Positions 1 through 8,803 of a DNA stretch of 64,000 nucleotides are shown here, one piece after another (positions within the stretch are counted from its first letter, which is position 1; every line of letters begins with the position of its first letter). Source of the DNA: Lachnospiraceae bacterium (GTDB taxonomy: Bacteria > Bacillota > Clostridia > Lachnospirales > Lachnospiraceae); assembly GCA_017940415.1 (NCBI GenBank), contig JAGAYR010000016.1:124001-188000 (forward strand), in the 5' to 3' direction. Position numbers and translations under genes: made by a program. The notes beneath the pieces are model-generated. The model was not told where the DNA came from. It saw only the letters and a list, made by a program, of their open reading frames with translations, and did not search any database.

Positions 1-2239
1 CAACAAGGGTAAGAAGCGTGGTGAATCCGTACATACTGACTTTGAGTATCAATGTAACCGTGTTCATTATGGCAAGTGACTGGGTTATGTCAGCACTGTA
101 GTAGTACTCATATTTGCCTTCGGCAAAAAGATCTTCTATATCCTGTTCCACTCTTGCCGCTTCATCCGTTTCAATGCCGAATGACACAACCTGCCTTACA
201 TCCGGGAGCACCTCGGAAGCACTCTTATAATACATGGATTCGGGTACGATCAGCACAAAGCTTTCCTTGGGAACAATCTCAAAGGCGTAATATCCGCTCT
301 CATATGGGATAAGATCGCCAACCTCAATCGCAGGAGGATTTCCCATGGCCTCATCATAAAACAGTGACTGTCCGATGACTCTTTCGTTAAAAACCGGCTT
401 ATCATTTGTCTTATGAAAATAGGAATTGAGCAAAAGTCCATTAAGAGAGCCACCGAAGTATTTATCTTCGTCCAATCCGTTCCTATCCAGTATCTCTCTG
501 AAATCATCGTCATCCACAACCAGGGCAGCCATGGCATCTATATTCAAATCCTTAAAATCGTCAGTTCTGAAGGACGGATCCGTGATCGATGCGTTGGCAA
601 GTACGGTATCTTCGATTTCACCGTCTGCCCTGACCTTAGCTTTAAACCTGAAGGTTATAAAATCACAGATATATATGTCATTAATACCGTCAATCCCGGC
701 CAGGTCTTCCATCAGCATGTCTTTCTCATCATAATAGCATGAGGCACATACCTGATAAGGCGATTCATAATCGTACTTATTTACCTTATCCGCACTTTCG
801 CAGAAATAATCGATGGTAAGAAACAGGATAACCGATACGGTTATGGAAAATGAGATCACTTTGGATTTCATTCCGTTTCTCTTGATATTCTTCAGCGCGA
901 GCTCTCCCTCATATCCGAGAAGCTTACGGACCAACGGATTTGTTCTGAGTTTTCTTGCTTTAACTTTGATTGTATTCACCTGTCTCAAAGCATCCACGGG
1001 CATAACTCTTGATGCTCTTATTGCAGGGGCTAAAAGAGAGATCAAAATGGTAAGGCTTGATACGATGGTCACAGCAAGTATGGCAAGAGGTGAGGTGTAA
1101 AGCGGAATTCCGCCGCTCATATTCTCTGCACCGTTAACCATACCGACTTCAAGCATTTTAGAGCCCAGTACCAGAAGGGTTATCTTGGTTCCCAGGATTC
1201 CCGCAAGTAATCCGAGAGGGATTCCGATAACACCGAGAATAAATCCTTCGAAGTAAACCGAAAATCTCTTCTGCTTTCCGGTCGCACCGACACTTGCCAG
1301 CATTCCCAGATATCTCATCCTCTCCGCAAGTGACATACCGAAAGAATTGACTATCAGGATAACTGAGGTCACAACCACAATGGCAAGCCCGACCAGCATC
1401 ATGGAGAAGAATGCGCCAAAGCCGCCAAAACCGCTTTCAAAAGAAAAACAGGCTATAAAATATTCGTTATTCTTGCTGCAATGCTCGATACCATGCAGCC
1501 TTACTATGTCATTAACCTGTGCGTTTGCGGTATGATCACATTTTTTCAGAGTAAAAATGATCAGTGCATTATCCTGCTCTGGAAAATAGCCTTGATCAAT
1601 ACCGCGCAAAACATCATTTCCTCTGGTGGGATAATTACCATGTAAAACAGCGGTAATTGTACAGGTTACGGTATCAAGAGTATCGAACGACTCCTCGGAT
1701 CTGTAATTTCCTGCCCAATATATCAGCTCACCGTCTGTGTCTACGGAATACCTGTTTCCCTCTTCAAAGGTAAGGGTATCACCAACCGACAGATTTAAAC
1801 CGTTGTCATCCAGAAACTTCTGTTCCACAGCAATTTCCGAAGACGATGTCGGAAGAGTTCCTTCATAATCGGATGTGACTTTAGCGCTTAAATATGCAGC
1901 ATCACCATGCACGACATTTCCGACCCTGAATCTGTCCTCTCCCTCACAGCACAGCCTCACGGCACTTATAGTAGGATCATTATCCAGAAGTCCCACAGAT
2001 TCAATACGGGAATCTTCTTTCAAAGAATTATATTGTTCCTCGGTTACTTTATAGCATACCGCATGGACATTACCGTTTAGGTGAATTTCCACATCGCCGA
2101 AAAATTTGAAAGCCGAAAAACATCCTATAAGTATGGCCGTTATCAATGAAGTAGCCATAACTATTCCGAGGATCGTCACCACGGTTCGTTTCATGTTTTC
2201 TCTGAGATGTCTCAGAGTGAGTCTGGCCATTATGTTCAT
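1..2239 (-). CDS. FtsX-family ABC transporter permease (3' end cut by window edge)
   Basis: This is the membrane subunit of an ABC exporter, and the reading frame stays open to the left edge, so about 746 residues are visible and the C-terminus is missing. One N-terminal membrane helix is followed by a large extracytoplasmic region of about 220 residues. Next come three helices typical of an FtsX domain, including the cytoplasmic stretch MRYLGMLASVGATGKQ. A second copy of the same architecture then begins near LALKNIKRNGMKSK. Duplicated FtsX domains fit the MacB/LolCDE-like or peptide-resistance exporter type. The ATG overlaps the TGA of the ATPase gene (ATGA) and sits 10 nt after GGAGG, so the two are translationally coupled. 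The substrate cannot be read from sequence. The linked two-component system suggests export of, or resistance to, a cell-envelope-active peptide. Confidence 0.9.
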   Translation of the reverse strand, partial: MNIMARLTLRHLRENMKRTVVTILGIVMATSLITAILIGCFSAFKFFGDVEIHLNGNVHAVCYKVTEEQYNSLKEDSRIESVGLLDNDPTISAVRLCCEGEDRFRVGNVVHGDAAYLSAKVTSDYEGTLPTSSSEIAVEQKFLDDNGLNLSVGDTLTFEEGNRYSVDTDGELIYWAGNYRSEESFDTLDTVTCTITAVLHGNYPTRGNDVLRGIDQGYFPEQDNALIIFTLKKCDHTANAQVNDIVRLHGIEHCSKNNEYFIACFSFESGFGGFGAFFSMMLVGLAIVVVTSVILIVNSFGMSLAERMRYLGMLASVGATGKQKRFSVYFEGFILGVIGIPLGLLAGILGTKITLLVLGSKMLEVGMVNGAENMSGGIPLYTSPLAILAVTIVSSLTILISLLAPAIRASRVMPVDALRQVNTIKVKARKLRTNPLVRKLLGYEGELALKNIKRNGMKSKVISFSITVSVILFLTIDYFCESADKVNKYDYESPYQVCASCYYDEKDMLMEDLAGIDGINDIYICDFITFRFKAKVRADGEIEDTVLANASITDPSFRTDDFKDLNIDAMAALVVDDDDFREILDRNGLDEDKYFGGSLNGLLLNSYFHKTNDKPVFNERVIGQSLFYDEAMGNPPAIEVGDLIPYESGYYAFEIVPKESFVLIVPESMYYKSASEVLPDVRQVVSFGIETDEAARVEQDIEDLFAEGKYEYYYSADITQSLAIMNTVTLILKVSMYGFTTLLTLV

Positions 2240-2931
2240 ACAGCGTTCACCTCCACTCTTCCTGAGTCTCTGGTGATACGGCCGTCTTCGATGGTAATTA
2301 TGCGGTCTGCGGAAAGAGCGATTCTTTCGTCATGAGTGATGATGATGACCGTCTGATTGTTTTCTTTGTTGAACTTCCTGAGAAGCGACACTATTTCCTT
2401 ACTGTTTTCACTGTCCAGATTTCCCGTAGGTTCATCTGCAAGGAGAAGTGCAGGATTGTTCATAAGTGCACGTCCTATGGAAACCCTCTGCTGCTGTCCT
2501 CCGGAAAGCTGGTTGGGAAGGTGCTTCAGCCTTTCTTTAAGTCCAAGTTTTTCCAGGAGATCTGCCAAAAGCTTCTTATCAGGTTTCTTGCCGTCAAGAA
2601 GAAGGGGAAGCGTCATATTCTCCTCAACATTAAGGATTGGGATAAGATTATAAAACTGATAGATAAGACCGATCTGTCTTCTTCTGAAGATTGCAAGTTT
2701 GGTTTCATCCAGCTTGCTTATGTCCGTACCGGCGATGTTAACAACTCCGGATGTGGGTGAATCAACACCGCCCAGAATATGAAGCAGTGTGGACTTTCCT
2801 GAACCCGAAGGACCTACAATAGCTACAAACTCTCCCTGTTCCACATCAAAAGAAACATTATCAAGAGCATCAACCTTGGTCTCTCCTTTTCCATAGACCT
2901 TGCAAAGGTTTTTAATCTCAAGTATTTTCAT
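2236..2931 (-). CDS. ABC transporter ATP-binding protein (MacB/LolD-like)
   Basis: This is the cytoplasmic ATPase that powers the neighbouring FtsX permease. All ABC motifs are present: Walker [10 protein letters not shown] at about residues 40-48, Q-loop in [11 protein letters not shown], signature LSGGQQQR, Walker [14 protein letters not shown] and H-loop ITHDE. The 231-residue length and the NLDSENS continuation are typical of the LolD/MacB/BceA group, which pairs with FtsX-type permeases. A GAAAGGAG ribosome site lies before the ATG. The gene follows the histidine kinase gene after a 121-bp gap that carries two response-regulator-type boxes, so the transporter is probably transcribed from its own promoter. 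Assignment to the ABC family is secure; the substrate is unknown. Confidence 0.95.
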   Translation of the reverse strand: MKILEIKNLCKVYGKGETKVDALDNVSFDVEQGEFVAIVGPSGSGKSTLLHILGGVDSPTSGVVNIAGTDISKLDETKLAIFRRRQIGLIYQFYNLIPILNVEENMTLPLLLDGKKPDKKLLADLLEKLGLKERLKHLPNQLSGGQQQRVSIGRALMNNPALLLADEPTGNLDSENSKEIVSLLRKFNKENNQTVIIITHDERIALSADRIITIEDGRITRDSGRVEVNAV

Positions 2932-2994
2932 TCAAAAAACTCCTTTCTCAACACGCAGCTTTTTTCTGCTTGAGAACAGGTTAACAATATCACA

Positions 2995-3008
2995 TTACAA
3001 TCGTGTGA
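2995..3008 (-). promoter_or_regulatory. BceR-type response regulator box A
   Basis: The minus strand reads TCACA-CGAT-TGTAA, which fits the TNACA-N4-TGTAA pattern described for BceR-like regulators of peptide-resistance ABC transporters. It lies 64 nt upstream of the ATPase start codon and overlaps a possible -35 (TTGTCA, with TATTGT 16 bp further on). The match is seen directly; binding is inference. Confidence 0.6.
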
Positions 3009-3017
3009 CAATCATTA

Positions 3018-3031
3018 TTACAATTTTGTAA
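3018..3031 (-). promoter_or_regulatory. BceR-type response regulator box B
   Basis: This second match, TTACA-AAAT-TGTAA, is nearly perfectly palindromic and centred 23 bp (about two helical turns) from box A. Paired boxes with this spacing suggest co-operative binding of the OmpR-type regulator encoded at 4058-4765 and explain how the exporter could be switched on separately from the kinase and regulator genes. Confidence 0.65.
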
Positions 3032-3052
3032 TATTGGGAATTAAAGAAAAGA

Positions 3053-4048
3053 TCAGATTATCGTCTTATACAATCTGAGATAAAACACACTTCCCTCAGA
3101 GCTGCTTTCCACAAGAATATCACCATGCTGGGAAGTCATAATGGTCTTGGCAAGAGCAAGCCCGATACCCACACTGTCCTTGGATGCATTCTTGCCTTTA
3201 TAGAATCTTTCAAAGATATGAGGAAGGTCTTCCTCATCTATTCCGCATCCCGTATCCGATATTTTGATCTGGGTATACAGATTGGTTTCGGAAGTTTCAA
3301 TGCCGAGAACACCGCCTTCCTCCATATGCTCGATACAGTTTTTGATAATATTCTGAACCGCTTCCATAGTCCAGTTTTTATCGCACACCATCTCGATATC
3401 GGAACCCGTGATCTCACATTTCATATTTCTGAGTTCCATCTGAATCTCGAACGCCTTAAGAGAATCCTTGACCAGTGATGAACCGGAGATCTTCTCGGAT
3501 CTGATAAGTGCGGTTCCCGCATCAAGTTTGGATAATTTCAAAAGTGTCTGAATAAGCCAGTTCATTCTGTCGAGCTGGGCTGACTGCGTCTTAAGAAACT
3601 CTTCCCTCTTAGCGGCATCCTCTTCATACATAAGAAGATCGTTCATCACCATCATTGATGTAAGAGGAGTTTTAAGCTGATGTGATATATCAGCTATGGC
3701 ATCCGCAAGCATCTTCTTATCATCTGCAAGAAGTTCTTTCTGGAATTTGAGAGTGGTGGTCGCTTTATAGATATTTGTCTTTAAGATGGAAAGTTCTCCC
3801 TCTTCCTGATCAGTAATATCCGGAACATCATTGCCGGAGAGAACCTTGGAAAGATATGTATTGAGATTGTCTATATCCTTATATCTTTTTCCTGTATATA
3901 GTCCAAAGGCAATACTTAAGACAGAGCCTGCCGCAAAAACAATGCCGCCTGCCGAGGGTCCGGATATGCATAAAGCAATCACCGCAGATATCACGGTGAC
4001 GATGCAGCAGACTACTATCATCTTAAAAAATTCTTTGTTCTTGATCAT
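3053..4048 (-). CDS. Sensor histidine kinase, intramembrane-sensing (BceS-like)
   Basis: This 331-residue membrane kinase has two N-terminal helices (about residues 10-28 and 33-52) joined by only a few residues. It therefore has no extracytoplasmic sensor domain, the architecture of BceS-type intramembrane-sensing kinases that receive their signal through the partner ABC transporter. The H-box is DISHQLKTPLTS with the phospho-accepting His at residue 123. The N-box is NIIKNCIEHM, and the ATP lid motifs DTGCGID and GIGLALAKTIM follow. The ATG has an AAAGG site upstream. The gene starts 9 bp after the response regulator stop and is followed by the ABC transporter genes. The ligand is not predictable; the transporter linkage makes an antimicrobial peptide or envelope stress the likely input. 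Confidence 0.92.
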   Translation of the reverse strand: MIKNKEFFKMIVVCCIVTVISAVIALCISGPSAGGIVFAAGSVLSIAFGLYTGKRYKDIDNLNTYLSKVLSGNDVPDITDQEEGELSILKTNIYKATTTLKFQKELLADDKKMLADAIADISHQLKTPLTSMMVMNDLLMYEEDAAKREEFLKTQSAQLDRMNWLIQTLLKLSKLDAGTALIRSEKISGSSLVKDSLKAFEIQMELRNMKCEITGSDIEMVCDKNWTMEAVQNIIKNCIEHMEEGGVLGIETSETNLYTQIKISDTGCGIDEEDLPHIFERFYKGKNASKDSVGIGLALAKTIMTSQHGDILVESSSEGSVFYLRLYKTII

Positions 4049-4057
4049 GATAAGCCT

Positions 4058-4765
4058 TTACTTCTCGATCATATATCCCATTCCGCGAACCGTTTTGATT
4101 ATCCTTGGATCTGCCGGATCTTCTTCTATCTTGTCCCTGAGTCTTTTGATGTACACGGTGAGAGTGTTGTCGTTAACAAATTCTCCGCTCACGTCCCACA
4201 TATCCTCAAGAAGTTTATTTCTGGACATGACGATCCCTCTGTTTCCCACAAAATCGAGAAGCAGTCTGTATTCAAGTGCGGTGAGTTCTACGTGTTTTTC
4301 TTTTCCGGTTTCTTTGTCCGTCAGATACACCTTGGCTTCGGCGGTGTTGATGATCATATTTTCAATCCTGATCGTATTGTCCGCAGAGGCTGAAAGGTCT
4401 TTTGATCTTCCGCTTCTTCGAAGCACGGTCTTTACCCTGGCCATAAGTTCACCGAGTCTGAAGGGTTTGCAGATATAATCATCCGCTCCCATTTCAAGTC
4501 CCATGACCACATTCACTTCCGCATCGCTTGCGGTCAGGAAGATCACGGGAACATCTTCTTTTTCTTTGATGTATTTACATACATCGTAACCGTTTCCGTC
4601 GGGAAGATTGATGTCGAGGATGCACAGATCATATTCACCTTTTTTCCATGCATTAAGGGCATCCGATTTCGCCTTGTAAAGATCGGCGGAATATCCTTCT
4701 TTTTCGAGAGAATATTTCAGCCCCATTCCTATCGCATCATCATCTTCCAATAAAAAAACTTTCAT
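4058..4765 (-). CDS. OmpR/PhoB-family response regulator (BceR-like)
   Basis: This is the DNA-binding partner of the adjacent kinase. The receiver domain (about 1-115) shows the acidic cluster LEDDDA, the phospho-acceptor Asp51 in CILDINLPDG, the Thr in FLTASD and the Lys in CKPF. The C-terminal winged helix (about 135-232) ends in the usual VRGMGYMIEK. I chose the ATG at 4765 (235 aa), which has GGAG 5 nt upstream and begins with the canonical MKVFLLEDD; the frame extends 7 codons further without support. It is first in the regulator-kinase-ATPase-permease order. The likely targets are the two TNACA-N4-TGTAA boxes between the kinase and ATPase genes. Confidence 0.94.
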   Translation of the reverse strand: MKVFLLEDDDAIGMGLKYSLEKEGYSADLYKAKSDALNAWKKGEYDLCILDINLPDGNGYDVCKYIKEKEDVPVIFLTASDAEVNVVMGLEMGADDYICKPFRLGELMARVKTVLRRSGRSKDLSASADNTIRIENMIINTAEAKVYLTDKETGKEKHVELTALEYRLLLDFVGNRGIVMSRNKLLEDMWDVSGEFVNDNTLTVYIKRLRDKIEEDPADPRIIKTVRGMGYMIEK

Positions 4766-4792
4766 AAACACTCCATTTGATACCAAGCAGGA

Positions 4793-6712
4793 TCAGAACT
4801 TTATAACCTTAAGATCCTTCATGTCTACCTTCTCTGCCTGACGCGCCGGCTTTGCAAGAGGAAGCTCTTTACCGGGTCTGATAAAGACAAGCACTTCATT
4901 CAGCTCAGCTTTTATATACCGGTCTCCTTTTTCAAGAACTTCGGTGTCATAATCATCATAACTTCTGAATCTTACAAGCTTCATGTCCTCAGGCAGGTAT
5001 ACATTTCTTCCGGTCCTGTTCTGCTCATAAACGGGTGCTATCATTATACTGTCGCCCACAAGAAGCTGGTCTTCTATCTCACGGCATCTGTCATCTTCTC
5101 TGTATTCAAAAGAAAGAGGCTTCATGTACATTCCGTTTTCATCCACCGCTTTCATGAACTCGGAATAAATATAAGGGATAAGTGCATATCTTAGTTCGAT
5201 AAGATTCTTGAAATCTCCGGTTCTCTCAAACCTGTACAATTCCTGATCTCTTGTACCCAGTGCGGAATGGTTTCTGAAAAGAGGTGTGAAGATTCCGAAC
5301 GCGATCCATCTCATCATCAGATCTTCCGTTGTATGTCCTCCGAATCCTCCTATGTCCGCTCCGGAGAAAACAAAACCGTTCATGCTGAGTGCAGGCATCA
5401 TCTGAATATTCATCAGAAGATGACTCCACCTTGATGTATTGTCTCCGGTCCAGACTCCGCCGTATCTGTGCATTCCCGTATAAGATGCTCTTGAGAACAT
5501 AAGGATCTTCTTATCCGGAGTGATTCTTTCAAAAGCTTCGGATGCGGATCTTGTCATATAGAATCCGTATAGATTATGTACTCTGTCATGTCTTACTTTT
5601 CTTCCGTTAAAGTCATGATAGAATCTTCTGTAATCCTCCGGGTTATTTGCAATGGATCCCACAACATCCTTAAAATCAAAGAATCCCCAGATATCCAGTT
5701 CTTTCTTTTCAAATTCCTTAACCTGAGCAAATACTTCTTTCAGATGATCTTCGGTATAGAAAATGGCAGGCTCGTTCATGTCATTCCAGAAGCCTTCGAT
5801 ACCCGCATCGGTAAGAACCTTGTACTTATCTCCGAACCACTTGCGGGCTTCATCATTCAGAAAATCGGGGAAGTGAACCTTTCCCGGCCATACTGCAGCA
5901 ACGAGATCTTCTCCGTTCTCTTTTTTACAGAAATACCCTTTTTCCTTACCCTCTTCGTATACATCATAGCCGTCTTCGATCTTTACTCCGGCATCGATTA
6001 TGGGAACAAGGTGAATCCCCTCTTCCTTCATCTCTTTTACAAAATTCTCAAAATCAGGGAATCTTTCCGGATTGACGGTGAAGTCCTTGAAATCCTGCAT
6101 ATAATCTATGTCCATATAGATCATGTCAAGTGGAATGCCAAGTTCCTTATATCTTCTTGCAACTTCCCTGATATCATCCGCAGTCTTATATCCCCATCTG
6201 CTCTGGCCGTATCCAAATGCCCACATGGGAGGAACATAGCTCTTACCCACAAGTGTTCTGAATGAGCGGACTATATCAAGAGGGCTTTTTCCGTTGATCA
6301 GATAAAATGTGGTGTCATTGTACTCGGGATGAATACTCATGACATTCGTGTCGGTATATCCGATATCAAATGTAACGCTTCCGGGATTATCGATAAACAC
6401 ACCGAAGCAATCCTTTCCGCCATCAACGATCAGAAAATTCTGGGAAGCATAAAGTGATGTTTTATTTTCATCATGAACGGGATCATCGGCATTATTGCTG
6501 ATATAGATCCAGCCTCTTTTGTTGATGCCGCGTACGGTTTCACCGAGACCGATAACCATATCCTTTTCGTTAAGACGATACGTAAAGGTTCCGGTCTCCA
6601 TATCGTAGCCGAATCCTTCGGGAATACCGATCATCTTCTCCGCATCGCAAACAACCGCACCTGTTTCATACGGATTTCCGAATTCATATTTTCTGATGTT
6701 ATCTATCTTCAT
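4793..6712 (-). CDS. GH31 family alpha-glucosidase
   Basis: This is a cytoplasmic glycoside hydrolase of about 639 residues with no signal peptide, probably releasing glucose from the non-reducing end of imported maltodextrins or isomalto-oligosaccharides. The GH31 N-terminal beta-sandwich is followed by the barrel. The nucleophile motif WNDMNEP and the acid/base region VWTGDNTS are intact, as are PMWAFGYGQSRWGY and YMDIDYM. The start at 6712 has GAGGAAG 6 nt upstream; a longer frame to 6733 lacks a good site. The gene ends 27 bp before the response regulator start and follows guaA after a terminator-like hairpin, so it is probably transcribed alone or with the regulator. Exact linkage specificity (alpha-1,4 or alpha-1,6) is not readable. 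Confidence 0.93.
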   Translation of the reverse strand: MKIDNIRKYEFGNPYETGAVVCDAEKMIGIPEGFGYDMETGTFTYRLNEKDMVIGLGETVRGINKRGWIYISNNADDPVHDENKTSLYASQNFLIVDGGKDCFGVFIDNPGSVTFDIGYTDTNVMSIHPEYNDTTFYLINGKSPLDIVRSFRTLVGKSYVPPMWAFGYGQSRWGYKTADDIREVARRYKELGIPLDMIYMDIDYMQDFKDFTVNPERFPDFENFVKEMKEEGIHLVPIIDAGVKIEDGYDVYEEGKEKGYFCKKENGEDLVAAVWPGKVHFPDFLNDEARKWFGDKYKVLTDAGIEGFWNDMNEPAIFYTEDHLKEVFAQVKEFEKKELDIWGFFDFKDVVGSIANNPEDYRRFYHDFNGRKVRHDRVHNLYGFYMTRSASEAFERITPDKKILMFSRASYTGMHRYGGVWTGDNTSRWSHLLMNIQMMPALSMNGFVFSGADIGGFGGHTTEDLMMRWIAFGIFTPLFRNHSALGTRDQELYRFERTGDFKNLIELRYALIPYIYSEFMKAVDENGMYMKPLSFEYREDDRCREIEDQLLVGDSIMIAPVYEQNRTGRNVYLPEDMKLVRFRSYDDYDTEVLEKGDRYIKAELNEVLVFIRPGKELPLAKPARQAEKVDMKDLKVIKF

Positions 6713-6736
6713 ATCTGCTTCCTCTGTATGCAAAAC

Positions 6737-6762
6737 GGGAGCCTGTTATATCAGACTCCCGA
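6737..6762 (-). terminator. Hairpin terminator after guaA
   Basis: On the minus strand CGGGAG...CTCCCG with an inner CTG/CAG pairing is followed directly by TTTTG, 17 bp after the guaA stop codon. It separates guaA from the GH31 gene. Confidence 0.6.
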
Positions 6763-6778
6763 AATAATCGACACGATA

Positions 6779-8410
6779 TTATTCAAGTTCCACGGTTCCG
6801 GGAGGCTTACTGGTGAGATCGTAGAGTACTCTGTTTACTCCCTTTACTTCATTGATGATCCTGTTCATGACCTTCATCAGTATGTCATAAGGGATCTGTG
6901 CAGACTCTGCGGTCATGAAGTCAATGGTCTTGACCGCACGGAGTGCAACGGCATGGTCGTAGGTTCTCTCATCACCCATAACGCCTACGGATCTCATATT
7001 GGTAAGAGCCGCAAAATACTGATTGGGCATCCACTCGGGCCAGTAGCTTCTGAGAAGTGCGTGGTCGGGATGTTCTCTGTCAATCTTGACGCCTGCTGCC
7101 TCTGCCGCTTCAAATGCATATTCGTTGGCAGCATTTTCAACTTCTTCTCTGTAGATGAAATCCGCATCCTGCACGATGGATACTTTTTCTGCGGTGATGT
7201 CTCCGATGATACGGATACCGAGTCCGGGTCCGGGGAAAGGCTGTCTAAATACCAGATAATCGGGAATACCGAGTTCAAGACCAACCTTTCTTACTTCATC
7301 CTTGAAGAGATTTCTTAAGGGCTCGATGATCTCCTTGAAATCAACATAATCGGGAAGTCCGCCTACATTGTGGTGGGACTTGATGACTGCGGATTCTCCG
7401 CCCAGTCCGGATTCAACCACGTCGGGATAAATGGTTCCCTGAACGAGGAAATCTACAGTTCCGATCTTCTTGGCCTCTTCTTCGAATACTCTGATGAATT
7501 CCTCACCGATTATCTTACGCTTGCGCTCGGGTTCGGTAACTCCGGCAAGTTTTCCGTAGAATCTGTCCTTGGCATTTACTCTTATAAAGTTAAGATCGTA
7601 ATGTCCCTCAGGTCCGAAGATGGCTTCAACCTGGTCACCTTCATCTTTTCTGAGAAGACCGTGATCTACAAATACGCATGTAAGCTGTTTTCCTACAGCC
7701 TTGGAAAGGAGAACCGCAGCAACGGATGAATCTACTCCGCCGGAAAGAGCACAGAGAACTTTGCCTTCTCCTACCTTCTCGCGGATAAGCTTTATCTGCT
7801 CTTCAGCAAAAGAGCTCATCTTCCAATCGCCCTTGCAATGACATACATTGTAAAGGAAATTTCCCAGCATCTTGGTTCCTTCGGGTGTGTGAAGAACCTC
7901 GGGATGATACTGGAAGCCGTAAAGCTTCTCATCATCATTTGCGATCGCTGCATAGGGACAATTGTCCGTAGTAGCGATTGACTTAAAGCCGGGAGCAATC
8001 TTTGAAATGTAATCATTATGGCTCATCCAGCATGTAGTATTCTCGGTTACGCCTTCGAAAACGGGAGATGTAGTATCAACCTTGAGAGGAGTATGTCCGT
8101 ATTCTCTGACGGGAGCGTGCTCAACATTTCCTCCGAGAAGGAAACTCATCAGCTGTGCTCCGTAGCAAAGTCCGAGAACAGGAACACCCAATTTAAACAG
8201 ATCCTTATCACACGATGCGGCTCCCTCTTCATAGCAGCTTGCGGGTCCGCCGGTAAGAATTATTCCCTTGGGATTCATTGCCTTGATCTGATCAAGGGGA
8301 GTCTTGTAAGAGTAGATCTCACAATAGACATTGTTTTCTCTTACTCTTCTTGCGACCAGCTGATTGTACTGACCGCCGAAATCTATTACCAATACCAGTT
8401 CTTTATCCAT
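6779..8410 (-). CDS. guaA: GMP synthase (glutamine-hydrolysing)
   Basis: The enzyme converts XMP to GMP using glutamine and ATP in purine biosynthesis. The N-terminal class I amidotransferase shows the nucleophile Cys in VLGLCYGAQ and the His/Glu pair in GFQYHPEV. The ATP-pyrophosphatase domain carries the P-loop SGGVDSS. The dimerisation domain ends in the invariant KPPGTVELE. The length of 543 aa is slightly above the usual 510-525. The ATG has GAAAGGAATG upstream. No guanine riboswitch is recognisable in the leader. It appears monocistronic, with a hairpin terminator downstream. Confidence 0.98.
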   Translation of the reverse strand: MDKELVLVIDFGGQYNQLVARRVRENNVYCEIYSYKTPLDQIKAMNPKGIILTGGPASCYEEGAASCDKDLFKLGVPVLGLCYGAQLMSFLLGGNVEHAPVREYGHTPLKVDTTSPVFEGVTENTTCWMSHNDYISKIAPGFKSIATTDNCPYAAIANDDEKLYGFQYHPEVLHTPEGTKMLGNFLYNVCHCKGDWKMSSFAEEQIKLIREKVGEGKVLCALSGGVDSSVAAVLLSKAVGKQLTCVFVDHGLLRKDEGDQVEAIFGPEGHYDLNFIRVNAKDRFYGKLAGVTEPERKRKIIGEEFIRVFEEEAKKIGTVDFLVQGTIYPDVVESGLGGESAVIKSHHNVGGLPDYVDFKEIIEPLRNLFKDEVRKVGLELGIPDYLVFRQPFPGPGLGIRIIGDITAEKVSIVQDADFIYREEVENAANEYAFEAAEAAGVKIDREHPDHALLRSYWPEWMPNQYFAALTNMRSVGVMGDERTYDHAVALRAVKTIDFMTAESAQIPYDILMKVMNRIINEVKGVNRVLYDLTSKPPGTVELE

Positions 8411-8803
8411 CTTTTCATTCCTTTCAATGCTCTAGATTATATTATAAAAAGGGGTTATTGCATAGTCTTACGAGCAGGATATGAAGGTCTTATTTCTTTA
8501 ATATAAGCTAAATAAACTGTCTGAATAATCCGATATAGATATTAAATAGTCAGAATATTGCAAGGGATGCTTTCCCCGAATGAAAGAATTTCGACAAAAA
8601 AGCCCGAAAATCCTTTATTTTCCTTAAAAAAACATCTTGCAAATTTGACTATCGGGTGATACTTTAATCTTAACTAATAGTCTGATGGTGGCTTATTAGG
8701 TCTATTTCCGATATATGCCACTCTAACAAAAGGAAGGATCCTTTAGTCAGGTTTAAGCCTGCACCGGCTGTCACACATTTCATGGAAGAAAGGGGGCGTG
8801 GCG
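8411..8803. other. Divergent intergenic region between guaA and the FliD-like gene
   Basis: This 393-bp AT-rich gap has no convincing ORF. The guaA side holds the ribosome site and an AT-rich TATAAT-containing stretch near 8435-8450. The other side holds a sigma-28-like promoter (8509-8536), which would give a leader of about 260 nt. That leader contains short inverted repeats near 8731-8746 and 8750-8764 but matches no riboswitch I recognise. A second CCGATAT near 8708 has no TAAA element at the right distance. Confidence 0.6.
8509..8536 (+). promoter_or_regulatory. Sigma-28 (SigD/FliA)-like promoter
   Basis: The sequence TAAA-N16-TCCGATAT matches the flagellar sigma consensus TAAA-N14-16-GCCGATAT except for the first base of the -10. 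It points at the FliD-like gene, a class normally under this sigma factor. The transcript would carry about 260 nt of leader. Confidence 0.5.

Noticed and set aside
6473-7318. Plus-strand open frame of 281 codons across the GH31/guaA junction
   Set aside because: It lies antisense to two well-supported enzymes and shows no domain; codon pattern is that of a shadow frame.
8411-8510. Guanine riboswitch upstream of guaA
   Set aside because: The conserved loop and junction sequences of purine aptamers could not be found on the minus strand.
8707-8714. Second sigma-28-like -10 (TCCGATAT) before the FliD-like gene
   Set aside because: The required TAAA element is absent at 14-16 bp upstream (the bases there read GGTG or similar).
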